Shown here piece by piece: positions 7,898 to 16,344 of a stretch of DNA of 64,000 nt. The notes beneath the pieces are model-generated. The model saw nothing but the letters and a program-made list of their open reading frames with translations. It was not told the DNA's origin and did no database searches. The stretch covers positions 124,001 to 188,000 of the forward strand of contig CAYVHU010000001.1 in the NCBI GenBank assembly GCA_964451415.1. Direction: 5' to 3'. This DNA is from CAYVHU01 sp964451415 (GTDB lineage: Bacteria; Pseudomonadota; Alphaproteobacteria; Rhodospirillales; Magnetovibrionaceae). Made by a program: the position numbers and the translations under genes. Every line of letters starts with the position of its first letter. Within the stretch, counting starts at the first letter, position 1.

Positions 7898-8923
7898 TCA
7901 TTTATTCAAGTAGTCACTAGCCAGAATTTCCGCGATCTGCACCGTGTTGAGCGCTGCCCCTTTGCGTAAATTATCGGACACGCACCAAAAATTCAGCCCG
8001 TTCTCGACCGAGGTATCCTGGCGCAAACGGCTTACGAACACGGCATCTTCGCCGGCGCATTCCGCCGGGGTGACATAACCTTCGTCATGACGATGATCCA
8101 CCACCGAAACACCGGGCGCTTCGCGCAGAATTTCACGAGCGAGACCTTCATCAAGGGGATTTTCAAATTCGACATTGACCATTTCACCATGACCGATGAA
8201 CACCGGAACGCGCACGCACGATGCACAAACTTCGATGTTGGGATCGAGAATTTTTTGCGTTTCGACCACCATCTTCCATTCTTCTTTGGTCATCCCGTCG
8301 TCCATGAACTTGTCGATGTGCGGAATGACGTTGAAAGCAATTTGCTTGGTGAACAGTTCGCGGTGCTTTTCGGCAGGATCGTTCATGTAGACGCCGCGCG
8401 TCTGGTTGAACAACTCGTCCATGGCCGCCTTGCCGCCACCGGACACCGACTGGTAGGTCGCCACCACCACGCGCTTGATGGTCGCCGCGTCGTGCAAGGG
8501 CTTCAACGCCACCAACATCTGGATGGTGGAACAATTCGGGTTGGCGATAATGCCTTTCTTGACATAGCCTGCGATGGCGTCCGGATTGACTTCCGGCACC
8601 ACCAACGGCACGTCCGGATCCATGCGGAAATGAGAGGTATTGTCCACCACCACCGCGCCCGCTTTGGCGGCACGCGGAGCGAATTCCGCAGATACGCTCG
8701 CGCCGGGACTGGACAGCACGATATCAACGCCCGCAAAATCATATTTTGCCAGGTCCTGAATCGTCAGAACCTTGTCGTCGCCGTAGGAAACCTCACGTCC
8801 GACAGAACGATGAGAGGCCAACGCCACCACCTCATCGGCGGGGAATTCGCGCTCCGCCATGGTTTGCAGCATTTCGCGTCCCACGTTTCCCGTGGCACCG
8901 ACGATCGCGACTTTGTAGCCCAT
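7898..8923 (-). CDS. asd: Aspartate-semialdehyde dehydrogenase
   Basis: NADPH-dependent reduction of aspartyl phosphate to aspartate semialdehyde, the branch point to lysine/diaminopimelate, threonine and methionine. The N-terminal NADP-binding motif is VAIVGATGNVGREML. The catalytic cysteine is Cys131 in NPNCSTIQM and the substrate-binding histidine region is VPVFIGHGEMVNVEF. At 341 residues it has normal length. Only one base separates its ATG from the leuB stop, so leuC-leuD-leuB-asd form one operon; this leu-asd linkage is known in many proteobacteria. Confidence 0.96.
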   Translation of the reverse strand: MGYKVAIVGATGNVGREMLQTMAEREFPADEVVALASHRSVGREVSYGDDKVLTIQDLAKYDFAGVDIVLSSPGASVSAEFAPRAAKAGAVVVDNTSHFRMDPDVPLVVPEVNPDAIAGYVKKGIIANPNCSTIQMLVALKPLHDAATIKRVVVATYQSVSGGGKAAMDELFNQTRGVYMNDPAEKHRELFTKQIAFNVIPHIDKFMDDGMTKEEWKMVVETQKILDPNIEVCASCVRVPVFIGHGEMVNVEFENPLDEGLAREILREAPGVSVVDHRHDEGYVTPAECAGEDAVFVSRLRQDTSVENGLNFWCVSDNLRKGAALNTVQIAEILASDYLNK

Positions 8924-8924
8924 C

Positions 8925-10040
8925 TCAATTCACTCCAAGCTTTTGCATTTCAACGATCACCGCTTCACCCATTCCTTGGGTGGAGACCTCGGTGCCGCCG
9001 TCCGTCATAATATCGGCGGTTCGCATCCCCGCAGCCAGGACATTTTTCACCGCCATCTCAAGCATGTCAGCCTGCGCACCCATATCAAAGCTGTAACGCA
9101 GCATCATCGCATACGACAAGATAGAGGCCAGCGGATTGGCCTTGCCTTGGCCCGCGATGTCGGGGGCCGAACCGTGTACGGGTTCGTACATGGCGGGGAT
9201 TTTCCCCGTTGTCTCATCTTTGACGCCCAGGCTCGCCGACGGCAACATGCCCAGCGATCCGGTTAGCATCGCCGCACAATCTGATAAAATATCGCCGAAC
9301 AAATTGTCGGTGACGATAACATCGAACTGAGCGGGATTGCGCACCAATTGCATGGCGCAATTGTCCGCGTACATGTGGCCCAATTCCACATCAGCATATT
9401 CGGCGGCATGAACGGAGGTGACGATCTCACGCCAGAAGACGCCCGATTCCATGACGTTGGCTTTTTCGACCGAAGTCACCTTGTTCGATCGCTTTTTCGC
9501 CAGATCGAAGGCCACACGCGCAACGCGTTCAATCTCAGGCTGGGAATAAATCTGGGTATCAAAGCCATAGCGCACACCATCGCGAAGCTCTTCACCACGC
9601 GGCTGGCCGAAGTACACGCCCGCCGTCAACTCCCGCACAATCAGAATATCCAGACCGCGCACAACCTCGGGCTTGAGGCTTGAGGCGTCAATCAGAGCGT
9701 CAAACACGATGGCCGGACGCAAATTTGCGAATAAATCCAGATCCTTGCGCAGCCGCAGCAGGCCCGCTTCGGGACGGTGTTCGCGCGCAACATTGTCCCA
9801 TTTCGGACCGCCGACCGCCCCCAGCAGCACCGCGTCCATCGCTTGCGCCTTAACGATGGTCTCGTCCTTAACCGCGCAGCCATGTGCGTCATAACACGCA
9901 CCACCCACAAGGCCTTCTTCCACGACGAAGCCCGCGTCCATGTTCGCGTTCATCCAGTCGATAATGCGCGAAACTTCGCCCATGACTTCAGGGCCGATGC
10001 CATCGCCGGGCAGCATAAGAATGTTTTTGGTATTGGACAC
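8925..10040 (-). CDS. leuB: 3-isopropylmalate dehydrogenase
   Basis: NAD-dependent oxidative decarboxylation of 3-isopropylmalate in leucine synthesis. The 371-residue product begins GTG-SNTKNILMLPGDGIGPE; the GTG start follows GAGGA at about nine bases and no better ATG is available. Family motifs include LLGAVGGPKWD, the RELTAGVYFGQPR segment with substrate-binding residues, metal-binding aspartates in VTDNLFGDILSD, and the NAD-binding HGSAPDIAGQGKANP. It follows leuD by 12 bases. Confidence 0.96.
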   Translation of the reverse strand: MSNTKNILMLPGDGIGPEVMGEVSRIIDWMNANMDAGFVVEEGLVGGACYDAHGCAVKDETIVKAQAMDAVLLGAVGGPKWDNVAREHRPEAGLLRLRKDLDLFANLRPAIVFDALIDASSLKPEVVRGLDILIVRELTAGVYFGQPRGEELRDGVRYGFDTQIYSQPEIERVARVAFDLAKKRSNKVTSVEKANVMESGVFWREIVTSVHAAEYADVELGHMYADNCAMQLVRNPAQFDVIVTDNLFGDILSDCAAMLTGSLGMLPSASLGVKDETTGKIPAMYEPVHGSAPDIAGQGKANPLASILSYAMMLRYSFDMGAQADMLEMAVKNVLAAGMRTADIMTDGGTEVSTQGMGEAVIVEMQKLGVN

Positions 10041-10052
10041 GGGGTTAAATCC

Positions 10053-10661
10053 TCAGTAGAGCCAGGGCTGGCCGGTTTTTTGTCGGTCTTCGAAGATCTT
10101 GATTTTTTCGACTTTTTTCTGCGTCAAGGCGATGTCGTCCAGGCCCTCCAGAAGGCAACGCTTGCGGAAAGGATCAATGTCGAAGGACACGGTTCCTCCG
10201 TCCGGACCGGCGATGGTTTGCGCTTCCAGATCAATCGTAATTTGCGCGTTCTGGCCACGTTCGGCGTCGTCCATCAGTTTGTCCAGCGTGTCTTGGTCCA
10301 CACGGATCGGCAACAGGGCGTTCTTGAAACAGTTGTTATAGAAAATGTCGGCAAAGCTGGTCGAGATGATCACCTGGACACCAAAATCGTTCAACGCCCA
10401 CGGGGCGTGTTCACGCGAGGACCCGCAGCCAAAGTTATCCCCGGCCACAATGATTTTTGCGTCGCGATAGGCGGGTTTGTTCAAGACGAAATCAGGATTT
10501 TCCGTACCGTCGTCCAGATAGCGCATCTCGTCGAACAAATGCACCCCCAGACCTTCACGCTTGATGGTCTTCAAGAACTGCTTGGGGATGATCATGTCGG
10601 TGTCGATGTTGCGAATGGGCATGGGGGCCGCAACGCCGGTGAAGGTTTCAAACTTTTTCAT
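10053..10661 (-). CDS. leuD: 3-isopropylmalate dehydratase small subunit
   Basis: The 202-residue swivelling-domain partner of LeuC, together isomerising 2-isopropylmalate to 3-isopropylmalate. The MKKFETFTGVAAPMPIRNIDTD start, the IIPKQFLK segment and GDNFGCGSSREHAPWAL are diagnostic. The ATG overlaps the leuC TGA by four bases, indicating coupled translation of the two subunits. Confidence 0.96.
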   Translation of the reverse strand: MKKFETFTGVAAPMPIRNIDTDMIIPKQFLKTIKREGLGVHLFDEMRYLDDGTENPDFVLNKPAYRDAKIIVAGDNFGCGSSREHAPWALNDFGVQVIISTSFADIFYNNCFKNALLPIRVDQDTLDKLMDDAERGQNAQITIDLEAQTIAGPDGGTVSFDIDPFRKRCLLEGLDDIALTQKKVEKIKIFEDRQKTGQPWLY

Positions 10662-12139
10662 GAACGCGTCTCCCCTTGCCCTTGGTCCAGCTTGCGCACG
10701 TCCGTGAGACAGCCCGCGATGGCGGCGGCGGCGGCCATGGCGGGACTAACAAGATGGGTTCGCCCCCCCTTGCCCTGACGGCCCTCGAAGTTGCGGTTGG
10801 AGGTCGAGGCACAGCGCTCGCCCGCTTCCAGACGGTCATCGTTCATCGCCAGACACATGGAACATCCCGGATCGCGCCACTCAAACCCGGCTTCGATCAA
10901 AATCTTGTCCAGGCCCTCTTCCTCCGCCTGCACCTTGACCAGACCGGAGCCCGGCACGCAAAGGGCCTGCACCGTATCGGCAACTTTGCGACCTTCGGCC
11001 ACACGCGCAGCTTCGCGGAAATCCTCGATACGGCCATTGGTGCACGAACCGATGAACACCTTGTCGATCTTCACGCCCTCAATGGCCTGGCTGGGTTTAA
11101 AATCCATATAATCAAGCGCGCGTTCGATGGCGCTGCGCTTGTCGGCGTTGGGTTCCGCAGCCGGATCGGGCACGTTCGCGGTGATGGAAATGACGTTTTC
11201 CGGGCTGGTCCCCCAGGTGATTTGCGGGGTGAGATCCGACACATCCAGTTCAACCACCTGATCGTAATGCGCCCCGGCATCGGACTTCAGCGTTTTCCAA
11301 TATGTCTCCGCCTGCTCCCATGCCCCGGCTTTGGGCGCCATGGGACGGCCTTTCAGGTAGGCGAATGTAGTCTCGTCGGGCGCGATCAAACCGGCGCGCG
11401 CGCCAGCCTCGATGGTCATGTTGCATACCGTCATGCGACCTTCCATGGACAGCGCTTCGATGGCCTCGCCTGCGTATTCCACCACATAACCGGTGCCGCC
11501 CGCAGTGCCGATCTTACCGATAATCGCCAGTACGATATCCTTCGCAGAACAACCGTCCGCAAGCTTGCCCGTGACCTTGATCAACATGTTTTGGGCAGGC
11601 TTTTGCAGCAACGTCTGCGTGGCGAGGACATGTTCGACCTCGCTGGTACCGATGCCGAACGCCAATGCACCAAAGGCCCCATGCGTGGCGGTATGACTGT
11701 CACCGCACACGATCGTCGTTCCGGGCAGCGTGAAACCTTGCTCCGGCCCGATGATGTGCACCACGCCTTGACGAATGTCGTCCAGGGGAAAGTAGGGGAC
11801 ATGAAAATCCGCCACGTTCTTTTCCAACGCCTGCACCTGAATGCGAGATTGTTCGTTAACGATCCGGTCCGCTCTAAAATCAGCGCCACGCCCCGTGGTG
11901 GGGCCACGCCCCGTGGTGGGGCCACGCCCCGTGGTGGGCACATTGTGATCGGCCACCGCCAGGGTGGCTTCCACGCGATGCACGGTGCGCTGCGCGGTGC
12001 GCAAACCCTCAAATGCCTGAGGGCTGGTGACTTCATGGACAAGGTGGCGGTCTATGTAAAGCAGACAGGTGCCGTCGTCTTGCACATCAACAAGATGGGC
12101 ATCCCAAATTTTATCGAACAAGGTCTTGGGTGCGGACAC
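10658..12139 (-). CDS. leuC: 3-isopropylmalate dehydratase large subunit with in-frame repeat
   Basis: Aconitase-family Fe-S subunit of isopropylmalate isomerase. The GTG start of VSAPKTLFDKIWDAH is preferred over an upstream ATG because AGGAGG lies five bases before it; this gives 493 residues. The Fe-S ligands are in FIGSCTNGR and DPGCSMCLAMN, and CGDSHTATHGAFGALAFGIG is intact. After DHNVPTT the protein has three copies of the hexapeptide PTTGRG, encoded by an 18-bp tandem repeat, followed by a poorly conserved stretch before EQSRIQVQALEKN. Family members usually have a shorter loop here and total about 465-475 residues, so the insertion sits in a surface loop and probably does not destroy activity. 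Confidence 0.94.
   Translation of the reverse strand: MSAPKTLFDKIWDAHLVDVQDDGTCLLYIDRHLVHEVTSPQAFEGLRTAQRTVHRVEATLAVADHNVPTTGRGPTTGRGPTTGRGADFRADRIVNEQSRIQVQALEKNVADFHVPYFPLDDIRQGVVHIIGPEQGFTLPGTTIVCGDSHTATHGAFGALAFGIGTSEVEHVLATQTLLQKPAQNMLIKVTGKLADGCSAKDIVLAIIGKIGTAGGTGYVVEYAGEAIEALSMEGRMTVCNMTIEAGARAGLIAPDETTFAYLKGRPMAPKAGAWEQAETYWKTLKSDAGAHYDQVVELDVSDLTPQITWGTSPENVISITANVPDPAAEPNADKRSAIERALDYMDFKPSQAIEGVKIDKVFIGSCTNGRIEDFREAARVAEGRKVADTVQALCVPGSGLVKVQAEEEGLDKILIEAGFEWRDPGCSMCLAMNDDRLEAGERCASTSNRNFEGRQGKGGRTHLVSPAMAAAAAIAGCLTDVRKLDQGQGETRS
11885..11938. repeat. 18-bp in-frame tandem repeat x3 within leuC
   Basis: Three perfect copies of GCCACGCCCCGTGGTGGG (plus strand). Each unit contains CCACG-CCC-CGTGG, a 5-bp perfect inverted repeat around three bases, so the array can form successive small hairpins. 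Being 18 bp, changes in copy number would keep the leuC frame and add or remove the hexapeptide PTTGRG. Confidence 0.95.
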
Positions 12140-12169
12140 TTGGGCCTCCTGACAGATCACGGTCTCATA

Positions 12170-12213
12170 CGGCTTTGGGTCGTCCGGTTACAAAACCAGA
12201 CGACCCCCAGCCG
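12170..12213 (-). promoter_or_regulatory. Long hairpin between rplS and leuC
   Basis: The arms CGGCT/AGCCG and GGGTCGTC/GACGACCC, then GGTT/AACC after one mismatch, enclose an ACAA loop (plus-strand reading). It is by far the strongest intercistronic structure in this minus-strand gene run. No T run follows on either strand. It could stop part of the transcription coming from the ribosomal-protein operon, stabilise the rplS mRNA end, or act in the leuC leader. No leucine-rich leader peptide was seen. Confidence 0.5.
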
Positions 12214-12242
12214 AATGAAAACGCCATCGAAAAAGTTGGGGC

Positions 12243-12731
12243 TTATTTGCCCGCGTTTTCCGAAGCATCCGATGATGCCTTTGCGGCTTTTTTCGCGGCG
12301 GCGGCGGCGTCGCGGGCGGCCTTGGCCTGCGCAGCCTTCGCCTTATCAGCGGCATTCAGCTTGGCCTTGTGACCGTCGGTCTGTTCGGCGATGCGCGCAC
12401 GCTTGCCGGTGCGCCCACGCAGATAATACAGTTTGGCGCGACGGACATCACCGCGGCGCACAACCTCAATCCCGGCCACGCTGGGCGCGTACAGCGGGAA
12501 CACGCGCTCCACACCTTCGCCCGAGGCGATCTTGCGCACGGTGAACGACGAATTCAACCCGGCGTTCTTGCGTCCGATGCACACACCTTCAAAGGCCTGA
12601 AGACGTTCACGCGTCCCTTCAACCACCTTGACCTGCACGCGCACGATATCGCCGGGACCGAAGCCCGGAATGTCCTTGTTCTGCGTCAGTTTTCCCATCT
12701 GCTCGTTTTCGAGCTCTTCGATGATGTTCAT
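12243..12731 (-). CDS. rplS: 50S ribosomal protein L19
   Basis: L19 sits at the 30S/50S interface. The start MNIIEELENEQMGKL follows AAGGA; the longer frame overlapping trmD is not used. Family motifs include PGFGPGDIVRVQVKV, EGTRERLQAFEGVCIGRKN and the end motif AKLYYLRGRTGKRARI. The conserved domain ends near residue 115. About 45 extra residues follow, almost all Ala, Lys and Asp, a tail type common in alphaproteobacterial L19. It is the last gene of rpsP-rimM-trmD-rplS. A perfect hairpin lies about 30 bases before its start. Confidence 0.96.
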   Translation of the reverse strand: MNIIEELENEQMGKLTQNKDIPGFGPGDIVRVQVKVVEGTRERLQAFEGVCIGRKNAGLNSSFTVRKIASGEGVERVFPLYAPSVAGIEVVRRGDVRRAKLYYLRGRTGKRARIAEQTDGHKAKLNAADKAKAAQAKAARDAAAAAKKAAKASSDASENAGK

Positions 12732-12760
12732 GGCACTCGTCCTTCTTTTTTCCAACTCAA

Positions 12761-12780
12761 TGCCGAAGTTCGCTTCGGCA
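12761..12780 (-). promoter_or_regulatory. TTCG-loop hairpin in the rplS leader
   Basis: TGCCGAAG and CTTCGGCA form a perfect 8-bp stem with a four-base loop, in the 67-base trmD-rplS spacer, ending 29 bases before the rplS ATG. No U-tract follows directly. Candidates are an mRNA-stabilising or processing stem, or a ribosomal-protein leader allowing L19 to be expressed at a different level from TrmD. Confidence 0.5.
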
Positions 12781-12798
12781 AACCTGTAAAATTTCAGT

Positions 12799-13533
12799 TC
12801 AACGTTCATCGCGTCTGTCGACGTGGATCTTCCACAAATCGGGCCGTCTTTCACGCGTTACGGCCTCGGCCTGTTCACGCCGCCAAGCGCGGATATTTCC
12901 GTGGTGGCCGGACAGCAAAACCTCCGGCACGTCTCGCCCGCACCACTTGGCGGGCCGTGTGAAGTGGGGATATTCCAACAACCCCGCTTCGAAACTCTCT
13001 TCCTCGCTTGAAGCGCTAGAGCCCATCACACCGGGGATCAAACGCACACACGCATCCATCAATACCAGCGCCGCCATTTCACCGCCCGACAACACATAGT
13101 CGCCAAGCGAGATTTCTTCGGCACCCGAGGCCTCCAGCACACGCTGGTCCACCCCTTCATAGCGCCCGCACAGGACCATCACACCCGGTCCACGAGCCAA
13201 TTCACACACCCGGGCCTGGGTCAAGGGACGTCCCCGAGGCGTCATATAAACCAGCGGCACCTCGCTACCTTGGCCCTGCAATTTTTCGCGTGCCGTGCAA
13301 ACCGCCCGGTCCACGACATCCGCCCGCATCACCATTCCGGCCCCACCGCCAAAGGGGCTGTCGTCCACGGTGCGGTGTTTATCGCGCGCAAAAGCGCGGA
13401 TGTCCACCGTTTCCAACGTCCAACGTCCGTCGGCAAGAGCCTGTCCGGCCAGGGATTTTCCCAACGGCCCCGGAAACATTTCCGGGAACAGCGTCAACGC
13501 CACCGCGCGCCAAGCCCCGGCTTGCCTCCTCAT
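12799..13533 (-). CDS. trmD: tRNA (guanine-N1-)-methyltransferase
   Basis: TrmD makes m1G37 in tRNAs, preventing +1 frameshifts, using AdoMet bound in a deep trefoil knot. The 244-residue product shows the VALTLFPEMFPGPLGKSLAG N-terminus, knot motifs YMTPRGRPLTQ, LCGRYEGVDQRV and SLGDYVLSGGE, and the catalytic aspartate region DDSPFGGGAGMVM. The ATG overlaps the rimM stop by four bases. Confidence 0.96.
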   Translation of the reverse strand: MRRQAGAWRAVALTLFPEMFPGPLGKSLAGQALADGRWTLETVDIRAFARDKHRTVDDSPFGGGAGMVMRADVVDRAVCTAREKLQGQGSEVPLVYMTPRGRPLTQARVCELARGPGVMVLCGRYEGVDQRVLEASGAEEISLGDYVLSGGEMAALVLMDACVRLIPGVMGSSASSEEESFEAGLLEYPHFTRPAKWCGRDVPEVLLSGHHGNIRAWRREQAEAVTRERRPDLWKIHVDRRDER

Positions 13534-14099
13534 CGCCCATCACCTTCGGGATCTTGCGGTTCCGGATCACCCGGTTCCAACAATCCTTCCGGCGGGTCGA
13601 TCACGACCCTGGAACCGGCAATGTCCACCACCGGCACCGCGGCCTTGGTGAACGGCACCAGAACCCGTCCCCTATCCGGCACGGCCAACTCCAGAAACGG
13701 GCCGCCGCCATGGTCTTCCACTTCGACCACACGACCAAAGTCCGTCCCATCCTTCAATTGCGCCTGCAGACCCACGAGGTCGGAAAAATAATATTCCTCT
13801 TCCTCCGTCTCGGGCAATCGATCGCGCTCTACATAAAGCGCCTGACCCTTCAGAGCATCCACCGCTGTACGATCATCAACACCTTTGATGCGCACCAGCA
13901 CCTGACCCTTTTGCTGGCCGATGACCTTCAGATTGAAGATCTTGGTGCCGGTCTCATCCGTTAGCGGACCGTAGGACCCTATGGCATGCGCATCGGCGGT
14001 GAAACTTTTCACCCGCACATCGCCTTTCAGCCCGCGTGCCGCGCCAATGACCCCGACAAGAACGAGACCGTCTTTCGGCGAGGGAAAACTGCGCGTCAT
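13530..14099 (-). CDS. rimM: 16S rRNA processing protein RimM
   Basis: Ribosome maturation factor that binds S19 and assists 30S head assembly. The N-terminal RimM domain begins VLVGVIGAARGLKGDVRVKSF and a C-terminal PRC-barrel includes EEYYFSDLVGLQA and ALYVERDRLPETEEEEYY. The 189 residues match the family. It lies between rpsP (26 bases upstream) and trmD (ATGA overlap), the standard order. Confidence 0.95.
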   Translation of the reverse strand: MTRSFPSPKDGLVLVGVIGAARGLKGDVRVKSFTADAHAIGSYGPLTDETGTKIFNLKVIGQQKGQVLVRIKGVDDRTAVDALKGQALYVERDRLPETEEEEYYFSDLVGLQAQLKDGTDFGRVVEVEDHGGGPFLELAVPDRGRVLVPFTKAAVPVVDIAGSRVVIDPPEGLLEPGDPEPQDPEGDGR

Positions 14100-14125
14100 G
14101 GCCGATCCTCAAAGTCCCGCAAGGC

Positions 14126-14518
14126 TCAGCCCTCGGCAGGCGCCTCTTGTGCAGGCGCCTTGGCGGCCTCGACAGCTTCGGCGAGCTTGGCTTCCTTCTC
14201 GCGCAGGCGCTCTTGCGCCTTGGCCTTGGGCAGGTTTTTCTTGGTTTGCTGCGGGATGGCCGGCTTGTCGCCCAAACCGACAACGGCCAGAAAACGTGCC
14301 ACGCGATCGGACGGTTTGGCACCCAAGCCAATCCAGTGCTTGATACGATCTTCTTGCAACGTCACGCGATTTTCCGCATCCTTGGCCAACATCGGATTGT
14401 AGGTGCCGACGCGCTCGATAAAGCGGCCGTCACGCGGGTTGCGGCTGTCGGTAACCACGATACGGTAGTAGGGACGCTTTTTTGCGCCGCCGCGGGAAAG
14501 TCGAATACGTAGAGACAT
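14126..14518 (-). CDS. rpsP: 30S ribosomal protein S16
   Basis: Structural 30S protein. The start is MSLRIRLSRGGAKKRPYYR, the universal S16 N-terminus; the longer frame upstream is not family sequence. RFIERVGTYNPM and DRIKHWIGLGAKPSDRVARFL are conserved. The S16 domain ends near residue 85. It is followed by an Ala/Glu/Lys/Pro-rich tail of about 40 residues, as in many alphaproteobacteria. It heads the rpsP-rimM-trmD-rplS cluster just after ffh. Confidence 0.96.
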   Translation of the reverse strand: MSLRIRLSRGGAKKRPYYRIVVTDSRNPRDGRFIERVGTYNPMLAKDAENRVTLQEDRIKHWIGLGAKPSDRVARFLAVVGLGDKPAIPQQTKKNLPKAKAQERLREKEAKLAEAVEAAKAPAQEAPAEG

Positions 14519-14585
14519 AGGCTTCTCTATCCTTTTCAATCGTGTTGAGTTCGTAAATTCAAAAACCTTAAATTTCAATCCGCCA

Positions 14586-15977
14586 TCATTTAAAAGGCGG
14601 CATCATACCGGGCGGAAGACCGGGCATGCCCGTCCCCGAACCCAGACCGGGGGGCAGGGCCATCCTGCCTTTTTTGCCATTCTTCCCGGCCTTTTTCATC
14701 ATCTTGCTCATCATGGTGAACTGTTTGAGCAGGCGGTTGACCTCGGGCACGGAAGCCCCCGAACCAGCGGCAATACGTTTGCGCCGCGAACCGTTGATCA
14801 CTTTCGGAAAGCGGCGTTCCTTCTTCGTCATGGACTGAATGATCGCTTGTTGGTGGGCGAGTTTCTTGTCGTTGATGTCGGCATGCTCCAGCTGTTTCTT
14901 GATTTTGCCGACGCCTGGCAACATGCCCATCAGGCCCTTGATATCACCCATCTTGCGCAACTGATTCAATTGTTCGCCCATGTCCTCAAGGGTGAACTCA
15001 CCCTTGAGCATTTTCTTCATAGCCTTATCGGCGTCTTCTTGGTCAACGACCTGGGCGGCACGTTCGACCAGGCCGACCACGTCACCCTGACCGAGAATGG
15101 ACCCCGCCACCCGCCGGGCGTCAAAGGCATCCAATTCGTCGATTTTCTCGCCGACACCGAGAAATTTAATCGGCGCCCCGGTAACGGCTTTCATCGACAG
15201 GGCCGCGCCACCGCGCGCATCGCCGTCGATGCGGGTCAGGACAATGCCGGTAACACCGACCTTGTCATGAAAATCCTTGGCGACATTCACCGCATCCTGG
15301 CCGGTCATAGCATCGGTGACCAGCAGCGTTTCTGCGGGGTTCACCGCGTCGCGCACCTTGGAAACCTCATCCATCAGTTGCTCGTCAATGTGCAACCGGC
15401 CCGCAGTATCCAGCAACACCACGTCATAGGCTTCGGTACGACCGACCCCCAATGCGCGCTTGGCAATCGCCACGGGCTGTTCGCCGAACACCACGGGCAA
15501 AACGGAAAGGTCGTTCTGGTCGCCCAATTGCTGCAACTGTTGCTGCGCGGCAGGACGATAAATGTCCAGCGACGCCATCAGTACTTTTTTCTTTTCCAGA
15601 CGCCTCAGGCGCACCGCAATCTTCGCCGTGGTGGTGGTCTTGCCGGAACCTTGCAGGCCCACCATCAACACCACGTTGGGCGGATTGCCATGGACGCGCA
15701 AAGGTTCAGGTTGCTCACCCAGCATCTGGACCAGATGATCATAAACAATCTTGACCACCATCTGACCCGGCGTGACCGAACGCAAAACCCCTTCGCCCAG
15801 CGCGGCAGCCTTCACAGAGGCGATGAAATCCTTGACAACGCTCAGCGCGACGTCGGCTTCCAACAACGCAACGCGAACCTCGCGCAAGGCATCGGTAATG
15901 TCCGATTCCTTCAACACGCCGCGCCTTGTCAGCTTGCTGAAAACACCGCCAAGCCTGTCGCTAAGACCTTCAAACAT
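14586..15977 (-). CDS. ffh: Signal recognition particle protein Ffh
   Basis: SRP54-type GTPase that, with 4.5S RNA, delivers nascent membrane proteins to FtsY. The 463 residues comprise an N domain, a G domain with GLQGSGKTTTTAKIA (P-loop), DTAGRLHIDEQLMDE and TRIDGDARGGAALS, and a methionine-rich M domain that ends MPGLPPGMMPPFK. All motifs are intact. It heads the run into rpsP. Its partner gene ftsY is also in this window, on the other strand. Confidence 0.97.
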   Translation of the reverse strand: MFEGLSDRLGGVFSKLTRRGVLKESDITDALREVRVALLEADVALSVVKDFIASVKAAALGEGVLRSVTPGQMVVKIVYDHLVQMLGEQPEPLRVHGNPPNVVLMVGLQGSGKTTTTAKIAVRLRRLEKKKVLMASLDIYRPAAQQQLQQLGDQNDLSVLPVVFGEQPVAIAKRALGVGRTEAYDVVLLDTAGRLHIDEQLMDEVSKVRDAVNPAETLLVTDAMTGQDAVNVAKDFHDKVGVTGIVLTRIDGDARGGAALSMKAVTGAPIKFLGVGEKIDELDAFDARRVAGSILGQGDVVGLVERAAQVVDQEDADKAMKKMLKGEFTLEDMGEQLNQLRKMGDIKGLMGMLPGVGKIKKQLEHADINDKKLAHQQAIIQSMTKKERRFPKVINGSRRKRIAAGSGASVPEVNRLLKQFTMMSKMMKKAGKNGKKGRMALPPGLGSGTGMPGLPPGMMPPFK

Positions 15978-16344
15978 GAAATTCGTATGTCCTGTTCACG
16001 TCTTTGTGATTTCACCAAACGCTTCGCAGCGCCATATACATCCTATCAAGCCAAACGCGAAACACGCCAGCGCGCGAAACTCGCGGACTGGCGGAGCCCG
16101 GGCAATACGCCTTGGGGCGGATGTGTTCAGCGAAGAAGCTGTTGAGTGACGGTATCTAGGCGAAAACGCCCACCAGAGTCAACACTTTCCGCCTCCCGGC
16201 ACGTGAGCAGAACGAATCCGAACCTTGTCGTGTTCGTATATCGGTCTTGTTGCCGTCTTATTTGGTTGTATTGTTGGGCTGGATAGTTGATTACGAACGC
16301 GCGCGCATTTCAAAGCAGCAGGTACTCTCGGAAAGGAGCCCCCC
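15978..16344. other. Intergenic region, 367 bp, divergent ffh / XRE regulator
   Basis: No protein or structural RNA gene was recognised. It must contain the ffh promoter (minus) and the promoter of the first XRE gene (plus); a plausible plus promoter is listed separately. Base composition is more AT rich between 16200 and 16300, consistent with promoter DNA. Confidence 0.5.
16247..16274 (+). promoter_or_regulatory. Predicted sigma-70-like promoter for first XRE gene
   Basis: TTGTTG and TATTGT are separated by 16 bases, about 70 bases upstream of the regulator's ATG. The two hexamers match the consensus partly (4 of 6 each). No start-site data are available. Confidence 0.35.
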
